Shown: positions 8,325-15,681 of the stretch, piece by piece
How positions within the stretch are numbered: position 1 is the first letter of the stretch
Layout: the number at the start of each line of letters is the position of its first letter
Source: Salarchaeum japonicum
GTDB lineage: Archaea > Halobacteriota > Halobacteria > Halobacteriales > Halobacteriaceae
DNA length: 64,000 nt
Assembly: GCF_020614395.1 (NCBI RefSeq)
Contig: NZ_CP085324.1
Span: 935,564 to 999,563 of the forward strand
Reading direction: 5' to 3'
The notes under the pieces: generated by a model
What the model was told of the DNA's origin: nothing
The model's input: the letters and a program-made list of their open reading frames with translations, nothing else
The model's database searches: none
Made by a program: the position numbers and the translations under genes

Positions 8325-8993
8325 ATGCTCTCCGACGTGATGGAGGACTACCTGAAGACGATTTACATGCTCCAGCGCGAGCACGGCCCGCCCGTCCGCA
8401 CCTCGACCGTCGCGGACGCGCTCGACGTGACCTCGCCGACCGTCACCTCGATGCTGGAGAACCTCGAAGACCGCGGGTTCCTGGTTCGAGAGAAGTACAA
8501 GGGCGTCGAACTCACCGAGGACGGCGAAGCCGTCGCGCTCGAAGTGCTGCGCCACCACCGCCTCCTCGAAGCCTACCTCGCGGAACACCTCGACTACGAG
8601 TGGTCGGAGGTGCACGACGAGGCGGACGCGCTCGAACACCACATCAGCGAGGAGTTCGAGCGCCGGGTCGCGGACGCGCTCGGCGACCCCCGCGTCGACC
8701 CGCACGGTGACCCCATCCCGAGCGAGGACCTCACGCTCGCGGAGGACGACACCGTCTCGCTCGCGAGCGCCGAACCCGGCGACAGCGTCGTCGTCGCGCG
8801 CGTGAGCGACCGCGACGACGAGGAACTCCGCTATCTCTCCGAGGTCGGCGTCGAACCCGGAACCGCGCTCACCGTCACGGACACCACGCCCATCGGCACG
8901 CTCGTCCTCGACATCGACGGCGAGACCGTGACGCTCCCCGAATCGGTCGCCGCGACCATCCGCGTCCGCCCCGCCGCCGAGGCACAGCCATGA
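8325..8993 (+). CDS. DtxR/MntR family metal-dependent transcriptional regulator
   Basis: A 222-residue protein with the standard three parts: winged helix (1-65; MEDYLKTIYMLQREHGPPVRTSTVADALDV), metal-binding/dimerisation region (70-140; HHRLLEAYLAEHL, EADALEHHISEE) and a C-terminal FeoA/SH3-like domain (~148-218). It should sense Mn(II) or Fe(II). Its TGA overlaps the ATG of a GDT1-type transporter gene, so manganese is the better guess. A matching palindrome lies in its promoter. Confidence 0.93.
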   Translation: MLSDVMEDYLKTIYMLQREHGPPVRTSTVADALDVTSPTVTSMLENLEDRGFLVREKYKGVELTEDGEAVALEVLRHHRLLEAYLAEHLDYEWSEVHDEADALEHHISEEFERRVADALGDPRVDPHGDPIPSEDLTLAEDDTVSLASAEPGDSVVVARVSDRDDEELRYLSEVGVEPGTALTVTDTTPIGTLVLDIDGETVTLPESVAATIRVRPAAEAQP

Positions 8994-9724
8994 CCGCGAG
9001 CGGCCTCCAGGGCGTCATCGAACAGTACGCCCACTACGGACCGTTCCTCGCGGCGTTCCTCGCGAACCTCCTCGCGACCTTCGGCGACAAGGGCCAGCTC
9101 GCCGTCGTCACGCTCGCCACGAAGTACGACGCGAAACGCATCTTCCTCGGCGCGATGGCCGCCTTCGCGGCGTGGAGCGCGCTCGAAGTCGTGTTCGGCA
9201 GCACCATCACACGCGTCGTCCCCGCGTCCGCGATGACCGTCGCGACCGGCGGGCTCTTCCTCGTCTTCGCGGCGTGGACGCTCCTGAACGTCCTCAACAC
9301 CGTTCGCGCCAGCCCCCTCACGCCCTACGACCCCGCGACCCTCGTCCCCGCACCCCTCCGCGGACTCACCGAAGGCCACGGCCCGACCCTCACCGGATTC
9401 ACGTTCATCGGCCTCGCGGAGTTCGGCGATAAGACCCAACTCCTCACCATCGCGCTCGCCGCGACGTTCCCCGACTCGCTCGTCTCCGTCTTCCTCGGCG
9501 TCGTCGCGGCGCTCGCGCTCCGCACCGGCGTGGACGCTCTCATCGGCGAACAGGCCGAACGCGTCCTCCCCTCGCTCTACATCGAGGCCGCGTCCGCCGT
9601 CGTGTTCGCCGCGTTCGGCGTGTTCGTCTTCGGACTCATCGACGACCTCGTGCTCATCATCGCCGTCGTCGCCGCGCTCTTCTTCTGCGTCGGCGCGGCC
9701 GCAGAACGCTCCCGGGTCGTCTAG
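8990..9724 (+). CDS. GDT1/TMEM165 (UPF0016) family cation transporter
   Basis: A 244-residue membrane protein with about six helices in two repeats. The family motif E-x-G-D-K-(T/S) is intact in the second half (E144 FGDKTQ) but altered in the first (T30 FGDKGQ), where the acidic residue is missing. UPF0016 proteins export Mn(II) or exchange Ca(II)/Mn(II) for protons. Translational coupling to an MntR-type regulator (ATGA overlap) supports manganese efflux. The stop shares CTAG with the convergent HD gene. Confidence 0.9.
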   Translation: MTASGLQGVIEQYAHYGPFLAAFLANLLATFGDKGQLAVVTLATKYDAKRIFLGAMAAFAAWSALEVVFGSTITRVVPASAMTVATGGLFLVFAAWTLLNVLNTVRASPLTPYDPATLVPAPLRGLTEGHGPTLTGFTFIGLAEFGDKTQLLTIALAATFPDSLVSVFLGVVAALALRTGVDALIGEQAERVLPSLYIEAASAVVFAAFGVFVFGLIDDLVLIIAVVAALFFCVGAAAERSRVV

Positions 9725-10407
9725 GGCCGGTCGTCCGTCTCCATCCGCGCGACCTCGCCCTCCAACCACTCCCGGAACCACCGCACGCGCTTCAACCGCT
9801 CGTGCGCGATGGACTCCGCGGCGTCGCTCTCCACGCGACTCACCGCCTCCTCGCCGCGCTCGTACACGCGCTCTATCATCTCCGCCGAATCCATGTGCGT
9901 GCGCGCCTCGTACCCCATCCGCAACAACATCAACACGGTGCCGTTCGCGCCGACCTTGTCCAGGAGGTCGGCCTCCACGAGACACCGCGCCTCCAGGGAG
10001 AGGTCGCCGAGCGACCCCTGATAGGAGTGCTTCGCGATCGCGTCGCAGACGCGGTCGACGAACGACGCCGGATAGTCACCGTGCGTCTCCAGGAACTGCC
10101 GCGCCACCCGCGCCCCCTCCTCCGCGTGCACGTCCTGGTCGGCTTCGAGTTTCGCCACGTCGTGGAAGAGCGACGCGACCCGAACCACGTCCACGTCCGC
10201 GCCCTCCCGGCGAGCGATCTCCACCGCCAGGTCGGTCACGTTCAGGATGTGATTGAACCGGTACTCCGCGGAATGCCACGGATACCACCGCATCCGCCCG
10301 CCGCCGTCCTCGTTCTCAACGCTCGCGGCGAGATAGTCCGAGACGAACGTCTTCATCTCCGCTATCTTCTCCGACGACACGGGCGAATCCCTTATCTCGA
10401 CGCCCAT
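9721..10407 (-). CDS. HD-domain phosphohydrolase-like protein
   Basis: A 228-residue protein with an HD metal-binding core: HSAEYRFNHILNVTDLA supplies the first histidine and SLFHDVAKLE the HD pair, with AIAKHSYQG further on. Such proteins hydrolyse phosphoesters of nucleotides or RNA; the substrate is unknown. ATG at 10407 is chosen because GGAGGTG lies 6 nt upstream; longer in-frame starts would put the ribosome site inside the gene. Two TACGTACA repeats lie 25-46 nt upstream. Confidence 0.87.
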   Translation of the reverse strand: MGVEIRDSPVSSEKIAEMKTFVSDYLAASVENEDGGGRMRWYPWHSAEYRFNHILNVTDLAVEIARREGADVDVVRVASLFHDVAKLEADQDVHAEEGARVARQFLETHGDYPASFVDRVCDAIAKHSYQGSLGDLSLEARCLVEADLLDKVGANGTVLMLLRMGYEARTHMDSAEMIERVYERGEEAVSRVESDAAESIAHERLKRVRWFREWLEGEVARMETDDRP

Positions 10408-10431
10408 CTCGCCACCTCCGTTCGAACCCGA

Positions 10432-10453
10432 TACGTACAACTCATTACGTACA
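10432..10453. promoter_or_regulatory. Paired TACGTACA sites upstream of the HD gene
   Basis: TACGTACA occurs at 10432-10439 and 10446-10453, each holding the palindrome TACGTA, with a 14-bp repeat period. They sit at about -25 to -46 from the HD-gene start, between its Shine-Dalgarno sequence and the probable promoter. Spacing and symmetry fit a tandem protein-binding site, but no regulator is identified. Confidence 0.35.
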
Positions 10454-10520
10454 CGAACGCCTGTTTCGCTCTTTAGCCTTTTGCAGACCACTCACACACC
10501 CGCGAAGAACCCGCGACGCG

Positions 10521-10838
10521 CTAGTTCGCGCGCTCGCCCGGCAACCGCGCGTCCTCGATAGCGCGCTCACACTCCAACAACGCCTCCGTCCGGTCGTCCA
10601 CACCGTCGAGGCCGACCGACTCCACCACCGACCACCCGTTGTCGAGCACCACCGCCTTCGCCCACGACTCCGTCACCAACACCACCGCCTCGCTCACCGT
10701 CACCTCCTCCATCGACTCCGCCCGCACCGCCTCCTCCCGCTCCACCGGCACCACCAACTCGAACGCGTCCGACTCGTTCAACGCCGCCACCTCACCCATA
10801 CTCAACGCCCGCCCCGGCAACGACTCCAAGACACTCAT
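10521..10838 (-). CDS. Hypothetical acidic protein, haloarchaeal type
   Basis: A 105-residue protein without a recognised motif: MSVLESLPGRALSMGEVAALNESDAFELVVP... ending IEDARLPGERAN. It is acidic and probably cytosolic, with a heptad-free mixed alpha/beta look. ATG at 10838 is preferred over an in-frame ATG at 10871 because a GGTGGT stretch precedes it. It stands alone between tRNA-Gln and the HD gene on the same strand. I cannot assign a function. Confidence 0.65.
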   Translation of the reverse strand: MSVLESLPGRALSMGEVAALNESDAFELVVPVEREEAVRAESMEEVTVSEAVVLVTESWAKAVVLDNGWSVVESVGLDGVDDRTEALLECERAIEDARLPGERAN

Positions 10839-10907
10839 ACCACCAGCAACACGCTCAGCGAGGAAAACCACTCCGCTCCCACCAAAGAAAAGTTAGACAT
10901 GTGATAG

Positions 10908-10980
10908 TAGTCCCGGGCGGATTCGAACCGCCGTCAACGGCTCCAAAGGCCGCTATGATTGGCCACTACACCACGGGACT
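10908..10980 (-). tRNA. tRNA-Gln (UUG)
   Basis: A 73-nt cloverleaf on the minus strand. The 7-bp acceptor stem is AGTCCCG/CGGGACT with discriminator A; the D-arm holds GTGTAGTGGCCAATCAT; the anticodon loop is CT-TTG-GA (stem GCGGC/GCCGT, one G-T pair); the T-arm is GGCGG-TTCGAAT-CCGCC. CCA is not encoded. An 11-nt copy of its 5' end (GTCCCGTGGTG) occurs 60 nt upstream in the leader. Confidence 0.95.
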
Positions 10981-11096
10981 TCACGCCGCTCAGCCCGTGT
11001 ACCTCGCAGCTCCGTCGGAACTGCTCACCACCACGGGACGTCTCGTGCACTTCAGAATCGGGAACCCAGTCTAATATGCGTTGCGAGACTCCGGCG

Positions 11097-11444
11097 TTAC
11101 CGGTCGGTCTCGTCGCCGCTCTCCACGTCGATTCGGGTGACGTCGCCCGAGTCCGTGGTTCGGTCGCGGCCGCCGAAGATGGTGGTGCGGACGTCGTCCG
11201 CGAAGGATTCCACCTGGGATTTGAGCGTGGAGACTTCGTCCTCGAAGGTTTCGACGGTGCGTTCGACGTAGTGGACGCGTTCGACGGGGATGCGGCGAAC
11301 CACGTCCTTGCCGTCGTCCTCTCCGATTTTGAGTATCCAGTGGTCTTGGAAGTACGCGATGTGTTCGTTCTGGAGTTCGCGCGTGACAGTGCCTTCTTCC
11401 GGGTCGTCGTAGACGATGCGCGCCGTGCCGAGGTCGTCGTCCAT
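11097..11444 (-). CDS. Conserved haloarchaeal hypothetical protein
   Basis: A 115-residue protein beginning MDDDLGTARIVYDDPEEGTV. Residues 1-55 look like a small beta-rich domain (ELQNEHIAYFQDHWILKIGED), residues 58-90 a short helix or coiled coil (VERTVETFEDEVSTLKSQVESFADDV), and the tail is disordered and acidic. No catalytic motif or signal peptide is visible. It is last in a minus-strand run after a ferritin-like protein and a DtxR-type regulator, which hints at a metal-related role, but that is inference. Confidence 0.7.
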   Translation of the reverse strand: MDDDLGTARIVYDDPEEGTVTRELQNEHIAYFQDHWILKIGEDDGKDVVRRIPVERVHYVERTVETFEDEVSTLKSQVESFADDVRTTIFGGRDRTTDSGDVTRIDVESGDETDR

Positions 11445-11481
11445 ACGCGTACTGGGAGGGCAAGCGGTGTAGGTGTGGCGG

Positions 11482-11922
11482 CTAGTCGTCGGCCTGCACG
11501 CCTTCGAGTTCCTCGACGAGTTTCCCGCACGCGTCGGCCTCGGGGTCGAAGCAGGCGGGACAGTCGGGTTCGCGGTCGATAATCATGTCGAGGCGGTCGG
11601 CGACGGTCTCGTCGATAACGGGTTCGAGCTGGCGGGCTTCCTCCCGGTACTCCTCGACGTCGAGGACGTTCGCGAGGAAGCGTTCGAGGATGCAGTACGT
11701 GCCGAGCGCCTCGACCGCGCGCGCCTCGCCGTCGTCGGTGAGCGCCGCGCCCTTGTACTTCTCGTGCGTGACGAGCCCGCGGTCTTCGAGCTTCCCGATC
11801 ATCTCGTTCACGCTCGCGGGACTCACGTCGAGGCGGTCGGCGAGCGCGCCCGTGGACGCCGGGCCGTCCTCCAACTGCTGGACGACGAAGATAGTCTTCA
11901 AGTACTGGTCGGCGGTGTTCAC
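11482..11922 (-). CDS. Short DtxR/SirR-type metal-dependent regulator
   Basis: A 146-residue regulator: winged helix (MNTADQYLKTIFVVQQLEDGPASTGALADRLDVSP region) and a metal/dimerisation domain (CILERFLANVLDVEEYREEARQLEPVI), but no C-terminal SH3 domain. The tail has a CPACFDPEADAC cysteine group that could bind metal. GTG at 11922 is chosen because GGAGGTG sits 6 nt upstream; earlier GTGs fall inside or before that site. It lies 34 nt after a ferritin-like gene, so iron control is likely. Confidence 0.88.
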   Translation of the reverse strand: MNTADQYLKTIFVVQQLEDGPASTGALADRLDVSPASVNEMIGKLEDRGLVTHEKYKGAALTDDGEARAVEALGTYCILERFLANVLDVEEYREEARQLEPVIDETVADRLDMIIDREPDCPACFDPEADACGKLVEELEGVQADD

Positions 11923-11956
11923 GCGAACCACCTCCTGGTTCGTCGTTGGAGCACGC

Positions 11957-12451
11957 TCATACGCGGTCCTCCATGAGGTTCGCGACTTCCTCGACGCCTT
12001 CGGCTTCGGCTTGTCGGATGTCGCTGAGCACGCCGAGTAGGCTGTCGCGGGGGATGCTGAACTCGGCGTCGCTGGATTCGATGGCGTCGATGAGGTCGTC
12101 GTAGAACTTGTATGCCGTTTCCTCGCCGTTCAGTTGGTCGTAGAGCACGCCGTCGAAGTCGTCGGGGCGCGTCTGTGCGTACTGGGCGTTCACGAGTGCT
12201 TGGATGTCGTCGAACGGGATGCTGTCCGCGTCCAGTTCGTCCACGAGGTCTTCGAGGCGTTGGCGGTGCTTGTGTGATTCCTCGCGGGCGTCCGCGAGGA
12301 GTTCCTCGATGCGTTCGTCGCGTTCGTCCGCGGGGAGGCGCTGGTAGTGCTGGTACGCGCGGGCTTCCACGACCTCTTCGAGCACGATACCGATCTGGAG
12401 GAGGCGCGCGAGTTGGTCGTCCGAGTCCACGCGTGCGGCGACTGAACTCAC
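11957..12451 (-). CDS. Ferritin-like/rubrerythrin-type protein
   Basis: A 164-residue four-helix protein. Candidate di-metal ligands fall in helix 1 (VLEEVVEARAYQHY), helix 2 (REESHKHRQRL, an EExxH motif), helix 3 (GEETAYKFYDDLIDAI) and helix 4 (QAEAEGVEEVANLM). This matches ferritin-like di-iron proteins, without the rubredoxin tail of rubrerythrin. It may store iron or remove peroxide. GTG at 12451 follows GAGGTGA with 4-nt spacing. The downstream DtxR-type gene suggests iron-dependent control. Confidence 0.8.
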   Translation of the reverse strand: MSSVAARVDSDDQLARLLQIGIVLEEVVEARAYQHYQRLPADERDERIEELLADAREESHKHRQRLEDLVDELDADSIPFDDIQALVNAQYAQTRPDDFDGVLYDQLNGEETAYKFYDDLIDAIESSDAEFSIPRDSLLGVLSDIRQAEAEGVEEVANLMEDRV

Positions 12452-12501
12452 GGTTCACCTCGGCGTCCGTCCGTCATACTCGCTCCTTGGGCCGCGCGAA
12501 C

Positions 12502-12999
12502 TTAAACGGTGTCGTCCAGTCGTTTCGCGTACACCGCGTCCCGCGCGTCGAACTCGTTCGGCTTCTCGCGCACGAACTCGAACCCGCGCGACTCGTAGAA
12601 CCCGCGGGCGCGGTCGTTCCCGGCGAGCACCACCAGTCGAAGCCGGGACGCCGACGCCGGCAGCTCCGCCGCCGCCGCGTCGAGCAGGCTGGTGCCGACG
12701 CCCTCGCCGTAGTGGTCGGGGTGGACGTAGATGCGGTAGACGCTCCACGTCCCGTCCCCATCTCCCGGTCCGACCTCCACGAACCCCCGCACGCGCTCGC
12801 AGTCTGCGACGAGGAACACAGAGTTCGCGCTCTCGATGGCGTCCCGGAGGTCGGCTTGCGTGTAGTGCTCCGCGAGGAACGCCTCGACGTGGTCGTCGCC
12901 GATGAGGGGCGCGTGCGCCTCGTGCCACGCCGCCACCGCTATCTCCCGGACGCGCGCCGCATCCCCGGGAACCGCGTTCCGGACGGTGCTGTCGCTCAC
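12502..12999 (-). CDS. GNAT family N-acetyltransferase
   Basis: A 165-residue acetyl-CoA-dependent acyltransferase. The acetyl-CoA binding motif A is VYRIYVHPDHYGEGVGTSLLDAAAAEL, and motif B is NDRARGFYESRGFEFV. The acceptor is unknown. It heads a minus-strand run with the ferritin-like and DtxR-type genes, but a TTTAAG box overlapping its stop codon may give the ferritin-like gene its own promoter. Confidence 0.88.
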   Translation of the reverse strand: MSDSTVRNAVPGDAARVREIAVAAWHEAHAPLIGDDHVEAFLAEHYTQADLRDAIESANSVFLVADCERVRGFVEVGPGDGDGTWSVYRIYVHPDHYGEGVGTSLLDAAAAELPASASRLRLVVLAGNDRARGFYESRGFEFVREKPNEFDARDAVYAKRLDDTV

Positions 13000-13033
13000 A
13001 CCGACGGGTCGCGGCCGCGAAAGAAAAAACCGC

Positions 13034-14248
13034 CTAGTTGAGGCGCTCGTGGATGCGCTCTTCGAGGTCGTCGCGGAGTTCGTCCACCTCGATCTCTTCG
13101 AGGACGGGGACGTAGAACCCCTCGACGAGCATGTTCTTCGCCGTCTGCGGCGGAACCGCGCGGTTCTTCATGTAGAACAAGTCCTCCTCGTCGATCTGAC
13201 CGACCGTCGCGGAGTGACTCGCTTCCGTGTCGTGGTTGTTGATGATGAGCTTCGGGGACGCGTCCGCCTCGGACTCGTCGCTCAACATCAGCGTGTTCTC
13301 GCGCTGATAGCTGGAGGTGTCCCAGGCGTCCCGGCCGACGTCCTGCGTGCCCTCGTAGACGGAGCGCGCGTGGTCGTCGATGACGCCGCGCGTGACGAGG
13401 TCGGCGGTCGTGTGCTCGGCACGATGCCAGACCGCGCTGTCCAGGTCGAAGTGCTGGTCGTCGTGCCCGAAGAACGCGCCGACGATCTGGGTCTCCGAAC
13501 TGTCGCCGTTGAGCTCGGTGCTGACCGCGGTCTTCGTCAGCCGACTCCCGAGGTTGCCCTCGATCCAGTTGATGGTGCTGTATGTGTCGGCGTCGCCGCG
13601 CTTCACGGTGTAGTTGTACGTCTGCTGGTCGAAGTCCTGCAGGCTCCCGTACTGGACGTACGAGTTCTCGCCCGCCGCGATTTCGACGATACCCGAGTAG
13701 TACCGCTCGCCGTCGAGCGCCGAACCGGTGTCCTGTCGTTCCAGGATGGTGACGGACGCGTTCTCCTCGGTGACGACGAGCGTGTAGTTGAACAGCGACC
13801 GGCCGTTCATCGTCGTCCGCACCTTCACGTCCTCCGCGTCCACGCCCCGCGGGACGTAGATGACCGTGCCCGTGGTGAACAGTGCCGTGGAGAGCGCCGT
13901 CAGCCGGTTCTCCGTGGTCGGGACGATAGACCCGAAGTGCTCCTTCACGAGGTCTTCGAGGTCGGCGTCGTCGAGCGCGCGGTGGAACGGAACGACGGTC
14001 GCGTCCTCGTCCACTTCGAGGTCTTTCTCCTCGGTCTGCTCGTGCGGCTCGACGAGCGCTTCGAAGTCGAGGTCTTCGAGGTTCGTCCACGTCCGACCCG
14101 GCGTCTGGATGACGCTCGGGAAGTCGAGGCCGTCCAGTTCGTCGAGCGCGTCGAGGCGTGTTTCGAGGAGCCACTCCGGCTCGTTTCGCTCGTCGGAGAG
14201 CTGGCGAACCGTCTCCTCGGTGATGCCGTCGTGGAGTTGCGTGCTCAT
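13034..14248 (-). CDS. sufD: Fe-S cluster assembly protein SufD
   Basis: A 404-residue SufB/SufD-type beta-helix protein. The core contains TTGTVIYVPRGVDAEDVKV, NYTLVVTEENASVTILER and the C-terminal block EASHSATVGQIDEEDLFYMKNRAVPPQTAKNMLVEGFY that pairs with SufB. It is shorter than SufB and lacks the long SufB-specific N-terminal part, supporting SufD. ATGA overlap with the sufB stop indicates coupled translation. Confidence 0.94.
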   Translation of the reverse strand: MSTQLHDGITEETVRQLSDERNEPEWLLETRLDALDELDGLDFPSVIQTPGRTWTNLEDLDFEALVEPHEQTEEKDLEVDEDATVVPFHRALDDADLEDLVKEHFGSIVPTTENRLTALSTALFTTGTVIYVPRGVDAEDVKVRTTMNGRSLFNYTLVVTEENASVTILERQDTGSALDGERYYSGIVEIAAGENSYVQYGSLQDFDQQTYNYTVKRGDADTYSTINWIEGNLGSRLTKTAVSTELNGDSSETQIVGAFFGHDDQHFDLDSAVWHRAEHTTADLVTRGVIDDHARSVYEGTQDVGRDAWDTSSYQRENTLMLSDESEADASPKLIINNHDTEASHSATVGQIDEEDLFYMKNRAVPPQTAKNMLVEGFYVPVLEEIEVDELRDDLEERIHERLN

Positions 14249-15672
14249 CCGAGACTCCCCTCCATCTCCAGTTCGATGAGGCGGTTGAGTTCGACCGCGT
14301 ACTCGATGGGCAGTTCCTCCGTGATGGGTTCGATGAACCCGGCGACGATCATCTGCTTCGCGTCGTCGTCGTCCAGTCCGCGCGACTGGAGGTAGAAGAC
14401 GTCCTCGTCGCCGATCTTCCCGACGGTGGCCTCGTGGGCCACGTCCACCTTCGACTCCTCGATCTCCATGTACGGCATGGTGTCGCTGGTGGACTCGTTG
14501 TCGAACATCAGCGCGTCACACTCGACGGACGTGCTGGAGTTCTCCGCACCGTCCGCGATGTGGACGAGGCCGCGGTAGTTCGTGCGGCCGCCGTCCTTGC
14601 TGATGGACTTGGACTCGATGGTGGACTTCGTCTCGGGCGCGTTGTGGTAGACCTTCGCGCCGGTGTCGATGTCCTGGTCTTCGCCCGCGAACGCGATGGT
14701 GATGTGGTTGTCCGTCGCGCCGCGACCCTTGAGGATGGTGCAGGGGTAGAGCATCGTCGCCTTCGACCCCATACTCCCCGAAACCCACTCCATCGTACCG
14801 TTCTCCTCGACGATGGCGCGCTTCGTGTTGAGGTTGTACGTGTTCTTCGACCAGTTCTGCACGGTCGAGTACTGCACGTGGGCGTCCTCGCCGACGAAGA
14901 CTTCGACGCCACCGCTGTGGAGGTTGTGCGTGCCGTACTTCGGCGCGCTACACCCCTCGATGTAGTGGACTTCGCTGCCCTTCTCCGCGATGATGAGCGT
15001 GTGCTCGAACTGCCCCATCCCCGCGGAGTTCATGCGGAAGTACGCCTGAATCGGCATCTGCACCGTCACGTCCTCGGGGACGTAGACGAAGGAGCCGCCG
15101 GACCAGACCGCGCCGTGGAGCGCGGCGAACTTGTTGTCGCTCGGGGGCACGTTCTTCGTCATGAAGTGCTCCTTCACGAGTTCGGGGTGTTCCTGGACGG
15201 CCTTGTCCATGTCCATGAAGATGACACCCTTCTCCTCCCACTGCTCCTGCATGTTCTGGTAGACGATCTCGGACTCGTACTGCGCGCCGACGCCCGAGAG
15301 CGCCTCGCGCTCGGCTTCCGGGATGCCGAGCTTCTCGAACGTGTCCCGAATCTCGTCCGGGAGGTCTTCCCAGGACTCCGCGCCGCCGCGCACGTCGATG
15401 TCGGGGCGGATGTAGGGAACGATCTCCTCGATGTCGAGTTCCGTGAGGTCGGGCTGGCCCGGCCAGTCCGTCGGCATCGGCATCTCCTGGTAGTGTTCGA
15501 GCGCGCGCAGACGCCGCTCCAGCATCCAGTCGGGCTCGTCCTTGTCTTCCGAGATGAGACGGATGGTCTCCTCGGTCAGTCCTTTCTCCGACTCGAACGC
15601 CGACTTCTGCTCTTTCTTGAACTCGAAGCGGGCTTCCGTGTCGGTTTCTTTGAGGTGTTCGTCTGAACTCAT
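14245..15672 (-). CDS. sufB: Fe-S cluster assembly protein SufB
   Basis: A 475-residue scaffold subunit of the SufBCD complex, where Fe-S clusters are assembled. Key regions are VYQNMQEQWEEKGVIFMDMD, WSGGSFVYVPEDVTVQMPIQAYFR, the Cys in HYIEGCSAPKY and the C-terminal EATVGKIGDEDVFYLQSRGL. Length matches archaeal SufB. It lies 9 nt after sufC and overlaps sufD, forming a sufCBD operon. Confidence 0.96.
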   Translation of the reverse strand: MSSDEHLKETDTEARFEFKKEQKSAFESEKGLTEETIRLISEDKDEPDWMLERRLRALEHYQEMPMPTDWPGQPDLTELDIEEIVPYIRPDIDVRGGAESWEDLPDEIRDTFEKLGIPEAEREALSGVGAQYESEIVYQNMQEQWEEKGVIFMDMDKAVQEHPELVKEHFMTKNVPPSDNKFAALHGAVWSGGSFVYVPEDVTVQMPIQAYFRMNSAGMGQFEHTLIIAEKGSEVHYIEGCSAPKYGTHNLHSGGVEVFVGEDAHVQYSTVQNWSKNTYNLNTKRAIVEENGTMEWVSGSMGSKATMLYPCTILKGRGATDNHITIAFAGEDQDIDTGAKVYHNAPETKSTIESKSISKDGGRTNYRGLVHIADGAENSSTSVECDALMFDNESTSDTMPYMEIEESKVDVAHEATVGKIGDEDVFYLQSRGLDDDDAKQMIVAGFIEPITEELPIEYAVELNRLIELEMEGSLG

Positions 15673-15681
15673 AATCGTGGT

